Shown: piece by piece, positions 8,154 through 17,678 of the stretch
How positions within the stretch are numbered: position 1 is the stretch's first letter
Layout of the letters: each line of letters opens with the position of its first letter
Assembly (NCBI RefSeq): GCF_009687885.1
Contig: NZ_BLAF01000090.1
Coordinates: forward strand, 1-38,642
Direction: 5' to 3'
DNA length: 38,642 bases
Origin: Acrocarpospora pleiomorpha
GTDB taxonomy: Bacteria > Actinomycetota > Actinomycetes > Streptosporangiales > Streptosporangiaceae
The notes under the pieces: model-generated
What the model saw: the letters and a program-made list of their open reading frames with translations, nothing else
Database searches by the model: none
What the model was told of the DNA's origin: nothing
Translations under genes and position numbers: made by a program

Positions 8154-8781
8154 TCCGCTCCGGAACTCACGGGACCACCCCAAGCCCTCATTCCGCCGGG
8201 TTTTCCTCCTTCAAGCGGAATGCGACGCTCGTCACCTTCCACCACTATCCGCTCCAGTCGCGGGACCTCGCTCGGCAGCGGAGGCCAGTCCCGGGAGTGA
8301 AAAACGCGGCCCGCCGAATCCACGTCGTGCGCGGCCTGGAAATGTCCCGCCTGCTGAGTTCCGCCAATATGGAACCGACAAGCGCATGCGGTGCCAGCGC
8401 GACGAGGAGCCCGAGTGCCGCGGACGGCACATCCCGTGTGGCGTGACGATCGCCGCAATCGTTGTGCTCAGGGCGAAGTTAGCCTCTATCAACCCGGGGC
8501 GGTTCAGTCAGCCTGAGATCTTCGTCTGAAACCGCGCGGCTCGCCCATACCGCCGTCATCTCCTAGCAGACTGCGCGAACCACGGGACCGGTCAAGGCCA
8601 ACGGCCATCCAAATGCCACCAACACCAACCCATGGCCACCACATCATATTCGGCACCCAGGCCCCAACAGACATACCACATCACAGTTTGACCTACAGTG
8701 ACCTCCATTGCGCCGGAGCAACCGTCCTACCTCAGAAGTCCATTCGTATCTTGAACCACTCTGACCGCGCAGGAGTCACCC
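8154..8781. other. 628-bp intergenic stretch before the helicase gene
   Basis: No convincing gene. CATTCCGC at 8189-8196 is the inverted complement of GCGGAATG at 8215-8222 (18-nt loop) and could be a weak terminator after the GH16-like gene. A 61-codon minus-strand frame at 8245-8430 starts with a hydrophobic stretch but has a poor ribosome site. From about 8570 onwards the DNA is visibly richer in A and C and probably holds the promoter of the downstream helicase; no clear -35/-10 pair could be fixed. Confidence 0.4.
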
Positions 8782-11700
8782 GTGGCTGCTCGATCTCGCG
8801 ACCCGCAACTGGTCGACAAAACGGCACGATTGATCGAGTTTCTCAAAGAACTGGCCTCTGCCAAGCGCGAGCCGATCCGGGACATCGCCGCATACGAGGC
8901 CATCCACTGGCTGAACGAACTGCCCGCGGATGTGAAGGTTCATACCTCGGCGGAACCGAATGAAGTTCTCTTCTCGATCGAGGCGCCACCCCAACTTCCC
9001 GTGCCGGTGATTCCCGATCGACTCGATGGCTGGATCGACAAGGACCGGGTGAGCCAGGCCACGATTGAGGCGCCTCCGCTTCGCAAGGAAGGGCCGGTGA
9101 CTTATACCGAGATCGCCGACGGGGAGAGACGAGCCGCCACCGAACGTTTGTCCATCGACAAGGCGCCAGGCATCCTCGCCGCTTACGAGGCATGGGTCCC
9201 GGTATGGCGACGTTGGGCCGAGCAGGAGCGTGCGCTCGCCGACCACCGCCGCTGGCACCAGCGGTTATGGGGGCATGCCGACACCCTGTCACAGCATGAC
9301 GACGAGTTCGAATTGGTGCTGACCGCAGGCCTGCTCACCTGGAAGTCCCCCGAAGGTACGAAGGTTCGTAACCATATTCTCGTCACGCCTGTGGAGATCG
9401 CACGGGACAACGAGTCGCAGCGCATAGAGATCAGGCTCGGGTCGCGTACCACTTTTCAGGACCGACACATTCTGGATGATCTTGCTGGGTTCGATCCACG
9501 CCGCACCGATCACGTGCGCAATATCGTTCGGGAGGGTGAGGACGGGTTCGGGCTGCACGAGTCGGTTTCCGACCAACTCCAAAACTGGTGCGGTCGCGCC
9601 TTCGAGTACGGCGCCGCCTACAGCGACATGTGGGAACCACCTGCTCAGGATGACTTCGCCACCCAAGTGCGCTTGGCTCCCGCGCTGGTGTTCCGTAAGC
9701 GTGACCGCGCCTCGTTGATTTCCTACTACGAGCAGATGCTTGGCGCGCTGTCGGGCCCTGACGCCGAGGCTCCTCTTGGTCTCGCCCAATTGGTGACCTC
9801 ATTGGAGCCGGACGAGCGGATGTCGTTCATGGGGGAACAGGTCGCGGGCACCGGTCTAGGTGCCGATCCTCTCTTCCCGCTTCCGTCCAATCCGGAGCAG
9901 AGCCAGATCATTCATCGACTCCAGGCCGACAACGGTGTGGTGGTACAGGGCCCGCCCGGCACCGGCAAGACCCACACCATCGCCAACCTCATCTCGTCGT
10001 TACTGGCCGAAGGGCAGCGGGTCCTGGTCACCAGCCAGAAGGGGCAAGCCCTGCGAGTGCTTCGAGACAAGTTGCCCACCGGCATCAGTCACCTGTGCGT
10101 CTCGGCGACCGACCAGGCACGCGGCGGGTCCGCCGAGTTGGAGGGCAGCGTGAAAATGCTTTCTAGCCGCCACTCCTCCTACGACGCGCAGGCACAAGCC
10201 AAGAAGGTGGAGAAGAGTCAGGAGCGGTTGGCTGAGGCGCGCCGGGCCATCGCGATTCTCACCGAGCGAATCCGGGCGATACGCGAAGCGGAAACATTCG
10301 ACCACGGCACCATCGCGCCCGGCTACGGCGGCACCCTCGCCCAGATCGTCTCGAAGATCAAGGAACGTGAGGGCACCCTGAACTGGATGCCCAAGGGATG
10401 CGTCGCCGCTCCGCCGATCCCCGCAGGCGAAGCCTGGGAACTCCTCACCCTCCTGGCCGCCGCCACTCCACAACGAGCCGCCAGAGTCGATCAACGGCTT
10501 CCCGATCCGGCGGATCTCCCGTCTGCGGAGCGGCTGCGCGCACTGATCGCGGCGGAGGCGGCCACACACCAGGCCGCGAATGTCGCAGGCAACGAGTTGT
10601 CCGAGCGGTTGGAGTCCTGCGACGAGAAGTTGTTCGCCCTGCTGGAAAAGGAGCGGGACACCGCCGAAACGGCGTTCCACGAACTCGACAGCCGTTCGGA
10701 TGCCTGGGTGGACCGGGCGATCCAGGCCGGTCTGCTCGGCAGGGAAGCCGCGCTTTGGGATCAACTCGAGCTATACGGAGATCGCGCCACCGTCATCGCA
10801 CAAGCGTGCGCGACCCTCGGCGTCCGTGCCGTTACCCTGCCTACGTACGAGTCGGTTGGCAGCCTGCTCGGCCTGCGGGACGCTACTGTCGCGCTACGCG
10901 ACTTCCTCGCTGGCGGCGGCAAACTCAAGCGGGGTCTATTCGCCCACGCGATACAGCGACAGGCCGAGCCCATCTTGCAGAGCGCGCTTGTCGACGGAGT
11001 CCCGCCGCAGACGGTCGAGTTACTCGACCTTGTCCTCGCGGAGATCGCCGTCCACATCGCCCACGCGGAGCTCAGCCGCTGCTGGGGCATGGTGCACGTC
11101 ACCTTCCCAGAGGCGCCACTGCCACTGATGTCGGCGTGTGTCACCGAGACCTACGAACAGTTGTCGCAGGTGCGACGGGCCATTGCCGCGATCAATACGA
11201 CCACCGGAACCTTGGCGGCCGTGGGTATCCGGATTTCACTGCGCGCCCGGGAGGAATGGACGGCATACGTCGGGTCGCTGCGCGCCGTACGACTGAGGCT
11301 CGACGCTGAGCGGGCGACCCGGGAACTGGCGGAGCTGGGGGCCGGCTTGGAAATAGAGATCGCCAAGGGGCATGCGCCTCCCGAACTGGTGTCGGCGTCC
11401 CGTGCGGTAGCCGTACGCGACGTCGGGTGCTACGACGAGTGCCTCACCGCGCTGGCCGAAGCCGTCCGGGAACTGTGCGACCACAAACGGTGTGCCGTGC
11501 TGCTTTCCGCAGTACGTGACGTGCATCCGGCACTTGCCCAGCTCATGAGCACCTCGCCCAGTGACCCGGCGTGGCAACAACGTCTTGGCGTCTGGGACGA
11601 CGCCTGGGCGTGGGGAAACGCCGTCGCCTTCTTCGACCAACAGCGACGCCCAGGACTCGAACAGCAGCTGGAAGCCGAGTTGGAAGCGGAAACACGGCGG

Positions 11701-13788
11701 CACCTCAAACTGACCGCCGAACTGGCCTCCGAGAAAGCGTGGCACCAATGCCTCGGTCGTATGACCGGAGCCCATTCGCAGGCGCTGAAGGCCTATCGCG
11801 ACTTCATGTCCAAACTGGGGAAGGGCACCGGCAGATATGCGCCCCGCTACCGGTTACGCGCCCGGGAGGCCATGACCCAGTCGCTCCACGCCATACCCGC
11901 GTGGATCATGCCGCTCCCGCAAGTCGTTGAGACCATCCCGCCGCTGCGCGACTCCTTTGACGTGGTCATCGTCGACGAAGCCAGTCAGGCGAGCCTCGAC
12001 GCGCTGTTCCTGCTGTGGCTCGCACCGCGGGTCATCGTCGTCGGCGACGACAAGCAGTGCGCCCCATCGATGATTAATAGGGGCGAACTGCAGCCGATCT
12101 TCACGAAGCTCGCCGCCTATCTCCCGGATGTGCCGGCATACCTGCGAGATGTCTTCACCCCCAATTCCAGCCTCTTCGACATCCTGTCCACCAGGTTCGG
12201 GTCGACCATCCGGCTCAAGGAGCACTTCCGGTGTATGCCGGAGATCATCCAGTACTCTTCGCGCCAGTTCTACGGCGATGAGCCGCTGGTTCCGCTCCGC
12301 CGGTTCGGCGTGGACCGGCTACCCCCGCTGCGTACCGTCCACGTCACCGGCGCCTTCACCGAGGGATCAGCAACCAAGCTGCGCAACCAGACCGAGGCCA
12401 AAGCGATCGTGGAACAGGTCAAGGCCTGCATCGCCGACCCCGCCTACGAAGGGAAGACCTTCGGTGTGGTCGTGATCCAAGGCACCGGCCAGGTCCAGTT
12501 GCTTCAAAACCTGCTCCATGCCGAGATCGAACTCAAGGAACTCGACCGGCGCAAGGTCCGGGTCGGCACTCCACCGGACTTCCAGGGGGACGAGCGTGAC
12601 GTGATTTTCCTGTCCATGGTGATCGCGGAGGAGCGGGTCGCCGTCACCAGCACCGAGTGGCAGCGCCGATTCAACGTGGCCGCGTCACGTGCCAAGGATC
12701 AGATGTGGTTGTTCCACTCCGTGCCCCCAGATCTGCTGCGCTCGAATGACCTGCGGCGCTCTCTTCTGACCTACATGCTCACCCCGCCAACGATCCTGTC
12801 CGCCTCCTCCATGTTGACGGACGTGACCGAAACCGAGCGTCACCCGGACTTCGACTCCCTGTTCGAGCAGCGGGTCTTCCTGGAGATCCGCAGACGCGGA
12901 TACCACGTGGTGCCACAGTTCGAAGTGAATGGCCGCCGTATCGACCTGGTCATCAGCGGAGCACGCGGCCGATTGGCCGTCGAATGCGACGGCGACTACT
13001 GGCATGGCACACCAGAGCAGATTCGGGAGGACAATGAACGAGAGCGGGAACTCAAGCGAGCCGGCTGGCGATTCTGGCGAGTCCGCGAGAGTGAGTTCTA
13101 TTTCTCCCGGGAAGACGCTCTGGCGTCTCTGTGGTCAACCTTGGAGCACATGGGGATCCAACCGGGAGACGGGGACCTCTCTTCCCAGGTCGCCGGTGCC
13201 CAACCGGCAAGCTGGACAGCTACGGAATTGGCCGGCATCGATGGCTGGGACGGATTGGAGGACGGCGACATAGCCGACCTTGAACAGCCTGGCCCCGTCG
13301 CGGAACACCTTCGCCCCCGAGCAGCGGCGCGGCCCTCCGATCCCGTACGGACACTCGTTCCGGCACATTCGAAACCACGCGTAGCGGCACCCAAAATGGC
13401 TGGGCGCGAATCCGTCAAGAACGGCAAGCCGCATCTTCCGCAACGACTTCCCATCTTGAGTTACGGACAGGAGCAACTTGTCGCACTAATCCACTGGCAC
13501 GAGCGTGATGGTCAGCAACGAACGATCACCGAGCTAACCGAGCTTGTCGTGGAAGAACTAGACATCAACCAGACGCGTACGGTCACCGAGGCTATACATC
13601 GGGCAATTACCGAATCCCGGAGGAACAAGGGCACCCGCCTCAAGGACCGTGAAGCTACCGAGTGGCAGGCGGGTACCGCGGAGGTGCGCGAATGGGCCAA
13701 ACGGAACCGCTATGAGATGGACAGCGACCGGATTCCCTCGCATGTCTGCATCGCCTACAACCGCGCTCATCCGGAACGTCCGTACTGA
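8782..13788 (+). CDS. SF1 (UPF1-like) helicase with Vsr-like nuclease and C-terminal Lsr2-type DNA-binding domain
   Basis: 1668 residues from a GTG at 8782, with AGGAG at 8771-8775. Domains in order: an N-terminal region with no recognised motif (1-370); SF1 motif I GPPGTGKT (390-397); a long helical insert with probable coiled coil near 460-510; Walker B VDEASQ (1064-1069); motif III VVGDDKQ (about 1087-1093); motif V GTPPDFQGDERD (from 1262); motif VI NVAASRAKD (from 1298). Next comes a PD-(D/E)xK nuclease of the Vsr/MTES_1575 type: Glu1362, Asp1388 in RIDLVI, and Glu1401 and Asp1403 in VECDGDYWH. A linker leads to a last segment, VREWAKRN...DRIP...AYNRAH, which matches the DNA-binding domain of Lsr2. 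Such helicase-nuclease fusions are typical of bacterial defence genes. It stands alone, without a methylase or other partner nearby. Confidence 0.88.
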   Translation: MAARSRDPQLVDKTARLIEFLKELASAKREPIRDIAAYEAIHWLNELPADVKVHTSAEPNEVLFSIEAPPQLPVPVIPDRLDGWIDKDRVSQATIEAPPLRKEGPVTYTEIADGERRAATERLSIDKAPGILAAYEAWVPVWRRWAEQERALADHRRWHQRLWGHADTLSQHDDEFELVLTAGLLTWKSPEGTKVRNHILVTPVEIARDNESQRIEIRLGSRTTFQDRHILDDLAGFDPRRTDHVRNIVREGEDGFGLHESVSDQLQNWCGRAFEYGAAYSDMWEPPAQDDFATQVRLAPALVFRKRDRASLISYYEQMLGALSGPDAEAPLGLAQLVTSLEPDERMSFMGEQVAGTGLGADPLFPLPSNPEQSQIIHRLQADNGVVVQGPPGTGKTHTIANLISSLLAEGQRVLVTSQKGQALRVLRDKLPTGISHLCVSATDQARGGSAELEGSVKMLSSRHSSYDAQAQAKKVEKSQERLAEARRAIAILTERIRAIREAETFDHGTIAPGYGGTLAQIVSKIKEREGTLNWMPKGCVAAPPIPAGEAWELLTLLAAATPQRAARVDQRLPDPADLPSAERLRALIAAEAATHQAANVAGNELSERLESCDEKLFALLEKERDTAETAFHELDSRSDAWVDRAIQAGLLGREAALWDQLELYGDRATVIAQACATLGVRAVTLPTYESVGSLLGLRDATVALRDFLAGGGKLKRGLFAHAIQRQAEPILQSALVDGVPPQTVELLDLVLAEIAVHIAHAELSRCWGMVHVTFPEAPLPLMSACVTETYEQLSQVRRAIAAINTTTGTLAAVGIRISLRAREEWTAYVGSLRAVRLRLDAERATRELAELGAGLEIEIAKGHAPPELVSASRAVAVRDVGCYDECLTALAEAVRELCDHKRCAVLLSAVRDVHPALAQLMSTSPSDPAWQQRLGVWDDAWAWGNAVAFFDQQRRPGLEQQLEAELEAETRRHLKLTAELASEKAWHQCLGRMTGAHSQALKAYRDFMSKLGKGTGRYAPRYRLRAREAMTQSLHAIPAWIMPLPQVVETIPPLRDSFDVVIVDEASQASLDALFLLWLAPRVIVVGDDKQCAPSMINRGELQPIFTKLAAYLPDVPAYLRDVFTPNSSLFDILSTRFGSTIRLKEHFRCMPEIIQYSSRQFYGDEPLVPLRRFGVDRLPPLRTVHVTGAFTEGSATKLRNQTEAKAIVEQVKACIADPAYEGKTFGVVVIQGTGQVQLLQNLLHAEIELKELDRRKVRVGTPPDFQGDERDVIFLSMVIAEERVAVTSTEWQRRFNVAASRAKDQMWLFHSVPPDLLRSNDLRRSLLTYMLTPPTILSASSMLTDVTETERHPDFDSLFEQRVFLEIRRRGYHVVPQFEVNGRRIDLVISGARGRLAVECDGDYWHGTPEQIREDNERERELKRAGWRFWRVRESEFYFSREDALASLWSTLEHMGIQPGDGDLSSQVAGAQPASWTATELAGIDGWDGLEDGDIADLEQPGPVAEHLRPRAAARPSDPVRTLVPAHSKPRVAAPKMAGRESVKNGKPHLPQRLPILSYGQEQLVALIHWHERDGQQRTITELTELVVEELDINQTRTVTEAIHRAITESRRNKGTRLKDREATEWQAGTAEVREWAKRNRYEMDSDRIPSHVCIAYNRAHPERPY

Positions 13789-14036
13789 TCTTGACCCCGG
13801 GTGCGAACGGCGTTGCGGATCATCGCGGCAAGTGCGGCCAGGACGTCGGACACGTCCTGGCCACAAGCCACCGGCGCGAGTTCGGCGGCGACCACCAAGG
13901 CAGAGGCGGCCGGTCCATAGGTCCAAGACGGCCCACGCCGACCCGTTCGCGCAGGCTCACGGAGGCGGGAGAGGGTGCGCGGTCAGCAGCCCGCCGGGCA
14001 GTTCCGACCGGGGGCACCTCATCTCCCGCTGCCCGG

Positions 14037-14516
14037 TCAGAACCTGCCGTGGACCGTGTTGCTCTCCACGGACCGGAGGGTGCTGCCCGCCGGGTTGAGC
14101 AGGTGGGCGCCGACGTAGATGTCGTCGACTTCGTCGTCGAACCAGCCCGAGTCCTCGTTGAGCGTCGTGCCGCTCTTGAAGTAGTAGTACGTGTGGAGTT
14201 CGATGCCCCGCTTGGTGACGTCGTAGGCCTTGAAGGAGTCGGGTCCGTAGAGGACATTGTCGCTGACCTTGTCCTCGCCCCAGACCCTGAGGACGATCGG
14301 GTGGCCGGTGTTCTTCAACTGCTGGGCCTGGAACTCGGTCATGCCGATCACGACATCGATGGTGACCTTGAAGTAGTTTCCCGGCTGCTTGGTGATGGCG
14401 ATGACCGCCGTGTCGGCCGCGGCGTTCGCCGGAGTGACGGCGAGCCCGAGCCCGGCGAAGGCCATGACGGCGCCGAGCGCGACGCCGCGCCCGAGCCGCG
14501 AGACGATCTTGTTCAT
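14037..14516 (-). CDS. Small secreted protein with signal peptide
   Basis: 159 residues, starting at the ATG complementary to 14514-14516 with AAGGGAA just upstream; the longer in-frame opening to 14708 has no supporting site. The N-terminus is a classical signal peptide: basic MNKIVSRLGRG, a hydrophobic GAVMAFAGLGLAV core and a likely cleavage after ANA. The mature part, about 125 residues, contains ITKQPGNYFKVTIDVVIGM, KAYDVTKRGIELHTYYYFKSG and DEVDDIYVGAHLLNP. It has no cysteine pair and looks like an all-beta extracellular protein. No family is recognised with certainty. It is divergent from the MFS gene, with 281 bp between the starts. Confidence 0.75.
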   Translation of the reverse strand: MNKIVSRLGRGVALGAVMAFAGLGLAVTPANAAADTAVIAITKQPGNYFKVTIDVVIGMTEFQAQQLKNTGHPIVLRVWGEDKVSDNVLYGPDSFKAYDVTKRGIELHTYYYFKSGTTLNEDSGWFDDEVDDIYVGAHLLNPAGSTLRSVESNTVHGRF

Positions 14517-14797
14517 ATGAGTTCCCTTAGTAAGGATGAGTTGTTTCGCCCTTAGGGCGTTCCGCGTGGTTCCTGTGGCAGGACATTCCGTTCCATTTCG
14601 GGAGCACCCGTGGAACTCCCGGTGGCGCAATGCTCGGCGCGGCCGATCCCGCCCGGTATCCCCGCGGTAACCGAGGGACTTTGAAGTGCCGTCTTCCGCG
14701 ACCGCCAACAGTGATCAAGGATGCTGCCAGTTACCAAAGGGAACCGGCAGTTGCATGAGTAACCACGAGCCGGTCCCGTTCCCGAGAGGACTGGACC

Positions 14798-16219
14798 ATG
14801 TCCCCATCGAAAGACCGCATGGACGTACGCGCCTGGAGCGTGCTGCTCGTGCTGGCCGGAGCCATCTTCCTGGAAGGGATCGACGTGGCGATGCTGAATG
14901 TGGCATTGCCGGCGATCCGGGCCGATCTGGGCCTGTCCACCGGGATGCTCAGCGGCGTGGTCAGCGCCTATGTGCTCGGCTATGGCGGTTTCATGCTGCT
15001 TGGCGGCCGCACCGCCGATCTGCTGGGCCGCCGCCGCATGTTCCTCACCTGGCTGACGATCTTCCTTGTCTTCTCCGGTCTGGGCGGCCTGGCCACCGAA
15101 GGCTGGATGTTGCTGGTCGCCCGATTCATCACCGGAGTCGCCGCGGCCTTCATGGCACCCGCGGGGCTGGCGCTGGTCACCGGCAACTTCCCCGAGGGCC
15201 CGCAGCGCACCAAGGCGCTCGGGGTGTACGCCGGCACGGCCGCGGGCGGATTCTCCCTCGGCCTGGTCGCCGGTGGCCTGCTGACCTCGCTCGGCTGGAG
15301 GTGGGTGTTCTTCGCCCCGGTGGCGCTGTCCGCGGTGATCTTGCTGGCGGCGATCCCCCTCCTCAAGGACTCCGGCCCGCGGGAGCGTCCGGAGGGCGGC
15401 TACGACCTGGCCGGCGCGTTCAGCATCACCGGCGCGATGCTGCTGCTGGTGTACGGAGTGGTGCGCCTGGAGCACCCCGGCAACGGCGCCGCGGGCACGC
15501 TCGCGGTCTTCGCCGCGGGACTGCTGCTGCTGACGGCCTTCATCGCGATCGAACGGCGCTCGGCCAACCCCCTGGTGCGCTTGGGCATCCTGCGCTCGGG
15601 CCCGCTCGTGCGGGCCAACCTGGGGGCGCTGCTGTTCCTCGCCTCGTTCGCCGGCTTCCAGTTCCTCGCGACCCTCTACCTCCAGGAAGTGCGCGGCTGG
15701 AGCACCCTGCAGACCGGCCTCGCCATGCTGGTGATCGGCATTGACACGGTGCTGGCCCCGACGGTGACCCCGCGCCTGGTGAACAGGTTCGGCAACGTAC
15801 GCGTGCTGTTCGGCGGGCTGGTGCTGGCAGCGGTGGCCTACGCGTTGTTCCTGCCGGTCGGACCGGACTGGACATACGCCGCCATGCTCCCCACCATGAT
15901 CCTGCTCGGCCTGGCGTTCTCCCTGACGTACGGCCCGCTGACCATGGCCGCCACCGAAGGCATCGAAGAACACGAGCACGGCCTGGCCAGCGGCCTGCTC
16001 TACACGGCGATGCAGTTCGGCACCGCGCTGGGCCTGTCGGCGGTGACCGCCGTGAACATCGCGGCGCTCGGCGCCGCCACGACCCCCCAAGCGGAACTCG
16101 ACGCCCTCCAGACCGCCCTCATCGTGCCCGCCGCCGTCGCGGTCGCGGCGGTAGTGGTCATCGCCTTCGGCCTCGGCGCCCGTACCGCGGCCCCAGCACC
16201 CGAGACAGTCTCGGCCTGA
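14798..16219 (+). CDS. MFS drug exporter, DHA2 (14-TM) family
   Basis: 473 residues from an ATG at 14798, with GAGAGGA at about 14784-14790. Around 14 hydrophobic segments are visible. The major-facilitator motif A is at about 69-80 (GGRTADLLGRRR), and the first helix ends in FLEGIDVAMLNVALPAI, the D1 motif of proton-driven DHA2 exporters such as QacA and EmrB. It probably exports a hydrophobic or cationic compound across the membrane. The PPOX-fold gene follows after 18 bp and is likely co-transcribed. Substrate unknown. Confidence 0.92.
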   Translation: MSPSKDRMDVRAWSVLLVLAGAIFLEGIDVAMLNVALPAIRADLGLSTGMLSGVVSAYVLGYGGFMLLGGRTADLLGRRRMFLTWLTIFLVFSGLGGLATEGWMLLVARFITGVAAAFMAPAGLALVTGNFPEGPQRTKALGVYAGTAAGGFSLGLVAGGLLTSLGWRWVFFAPVALSAVILLAAIPLLKDSGPRERPEGGYDLAGAFSITGAMLLLVYGVVRLEHPGNGAAGTLAVFAAGLLLLTAFIAIERRSANPLVRLGILRSGPLVRANLGALLFLASFAGFQFLATLYLQEVRGWSTLQTGLAMLVIGIDTVLAPTVTPRLVNRFGNVRVLFGGLVLAAVAYALFLPVGPDWTYAAMLPTMILLGLAFSLTYGPLTMAATEGIEEHEHGLASGLLYTAMQFGTALGLSAVTAVNIAALGAATTPQAELDALQTALIVPAAVAVAAVVVIAFGLGARTAAPAPETVSA

Positions 16220-16237
16220 CCACGATCGGAGCATCGG

Positions 16238-16720
16238 ATGGCCACCAAAGTGACGTCGTTCACCGCGATCGAGGACCAGTTCAACGCCTACATCGGCGAC
16301 ATCGTCTACGCCACCATGACCACCGTGGACGCCAAGGGACGTCCCAGGGCGCGCGTGCTGATCCCGATCTGGGAGGTGATCGACGACCGCCCGGCCGGCT
16401 GGCTCGCCACCTACAAGACCCCGGTCAAGGCGGCACATCTGGCGAACAACCCGCACACCACCTTCTCGTACTGGACGCCCCGCCAGAACGCCGTGAACCT
16501 CGACACCGTAGCCGAATGGATCGACAACCTGGAGACCAAACGCCGGGTGTGGACCCTCTACCGCAACGGAAGCCCTCGCGGGGCCGGTTACGACCTGGGC
16601 AACTTCTGGAAAAGCCCCGCGGACCCCCAACTGCACGTACTACGGCTGACCCCGTGGCGCGTCCAGATCATCCGCGGCAGCGACCTGCACAGCCAGATCT
16701 GGCAAGCGCCGCCACGCTGA
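16238..16720 (+). CDS. PPOX-fold (pyridoxamine 5'-phosphate oxidase-like) flavin/F420-binding protein
   Basis: 160 residues from an ATG at 16238, with CGGAG shortly upstream. The split-barrel pattern of the PPOX superfamily is visible: FNAYIGDIVYATMTTVDAKG, then RPRARVLIPIWE, ATYKTPVKAAHLANNPHTTFSYW and a terminal LTPWRVQII strand. Members bind FMN, F420 or haem and often act as small redox enzymes; the cofactor cannot be told here. It follows the exporter closely and probably shares its transcript, which could mean a detoxification or secondary-metabolite function. Confidence 0.82.
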   Translation: MATKVTSFTAIEDQFNAYIGDIVYATMTTVDAKGRPRARVLIPIWEVIDDRPAGWLATYKTPVKAAHLANNPHTTFSYWTPRQNAVNLDTVAEWIDNLETKRRVWTLYRNGSPRGAGYDLGNFWKSPADPQLHVLRLTPWRVQIIRGSDLHSQIWQAPPR

Positions 16721-16776
16721 ACGTCAAAATCGCCGGCTTCCGCGATCTGCGGGTGCCCGTCCAATAGGAGTACGTC

Positions 16777-17616
16777 ATGAGCCGTGGCGAAACGGGAGTC
16801 GATGTGCGAGCCGTGACCGAGGATGACATGCCCGCCGTGCGGGGCGTGGCCAGGCGCTTCGGCCTGTTGACCGGGTGGCCCGGGGCGCGCGACTTCCTCG
16901 ACGCCGAGCGCGCTTTCGGCATGCTGCTCATCGCGTCGGCGGATCCCCTCGACGCCCAGGGCTTCGGCGGCGCCCTGCGCCGGGACACCGTCACCCACCT
17001 GGGCGACCTGTTCGTCCTGCCCGAGCACCAGTCCTCCGGAATAGGCCGGGCACTGCTATCAAAACTGCTCGCGGGCAACGGCCCGAAGGTGACGTTCGCC
17101 TCGTCCGACCCCCGCGCGATAAGCCTCTATGTCCGGTACGGCCTGCGCCCCTGGTGCCCGCTGCTCTACCTGACCGGACCGGCCACCGGGCTACCCGCGC
17201 CACCGGTGCGGGAGGCACGGCCGGAGGACGTCGCACCGTTGGACGCTCGTGCCTCAGGAGGGACCCGCCCAGACACGCTCATCTGGTACACCGCCATCCC
17301 GGGCGTCACGCCGTACGCGACCGACCAGGGATACGCCTTCACGCGCGTAACCGACGGTCATATCGTGATCGGCCCTGCTGGCGGCGAGACCCCGCAGGAC
17401 TGCGCGCAAGCCGTGCTCGGCGCCCTCGCCGCGGCCGCCGAAAGAACCGGAGCCGGCGGAGCGGCCAGGATCGCGGTGCCGGGGATGCATCCGCTCGTGC
17501 CAGTGCTGATCGGGGCCGGGTGGCGAATCGGCGATATGGACACGTTCATGGCCAACGACACCGCTCTCACCATGATCCACCCCGCCCGCTACATCCCGCA
17601 CCCCGACCTCGGCTGA
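16777..17616 (+). CDS. GNAT family N-acetyltransferase, two-domain
   Basis: 279 residues from an ATG at 16777, with GGAG at 16767-16770. The N-terminal half is a complete GNAT domain: HLGDLFVLPEHQSSGIGRAL carries motif A, with the acetyl-CoA pyrophosphate loop QSSGIG, and DPRAISLYVRYGLRP is the motif B/Tyr region. The C-terminal half (about 145-279) starts again with PPVREARPEDVAPLD, the opening of a second GNAT-like domain, but lacks a clean QxxGxG loop and is probably degenerate. The acceptor is unknown. It may share a transcript with the PPOX gene, 56 bp upstream, and it converges on the glycosyltransferase cluster. Confidence 0.83.
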   Translation: MSRGETGVDVRAVTEDDMPAVRGVARRFGLLTGWPGARDFLDAERAFGMLLIASADPLDAQGFGGALRRDTVTHLGDLFVLPEHQSSGIGRALLSKLLAGNGPKVTFASSDPRAISLYVRYGLRPWCPLLYLTGPATGLPAPPVREARPEDVAPLDARASGGTRPDTLIWYTAIPGVTPYATDQGYAFTRVTDGHIVIGPAGGETPQDCAQAVLGALAAAAERTGAGGAARIAVPGMHPLVPVLIGAGWRIGDMDTFMANDTALTMIHPARYIPHPDLG

Positions 17617-17678
17617 CAGTGGGAGATCACGACGCCCACGCGGCGATGTCCGCAGCGACATGGGCGGCCCTTGGGCTC

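Noticed and set aside
8245..8430. 61-codon minus-strand frame with a hydrophobic start
   Set aside because: Poor ribosome site, a single weak hydrophobic segment and no recognisable family; kept only as a note in the intergenic entry.
13789..14036. Possible gene or mobile-element remnant between the helicase and the secreted protein
   Set aside because: Short open frames only, with no ribosome site, inverted repeats or transposase motif.
14552..16636. 694-codon minus-strand open frame opposite the MFS and PPOX genes
   Set aside because: Very rich in Gly, His, Gln and Arg with no domain; a mirror of GC-rich codon bias in the real genes.
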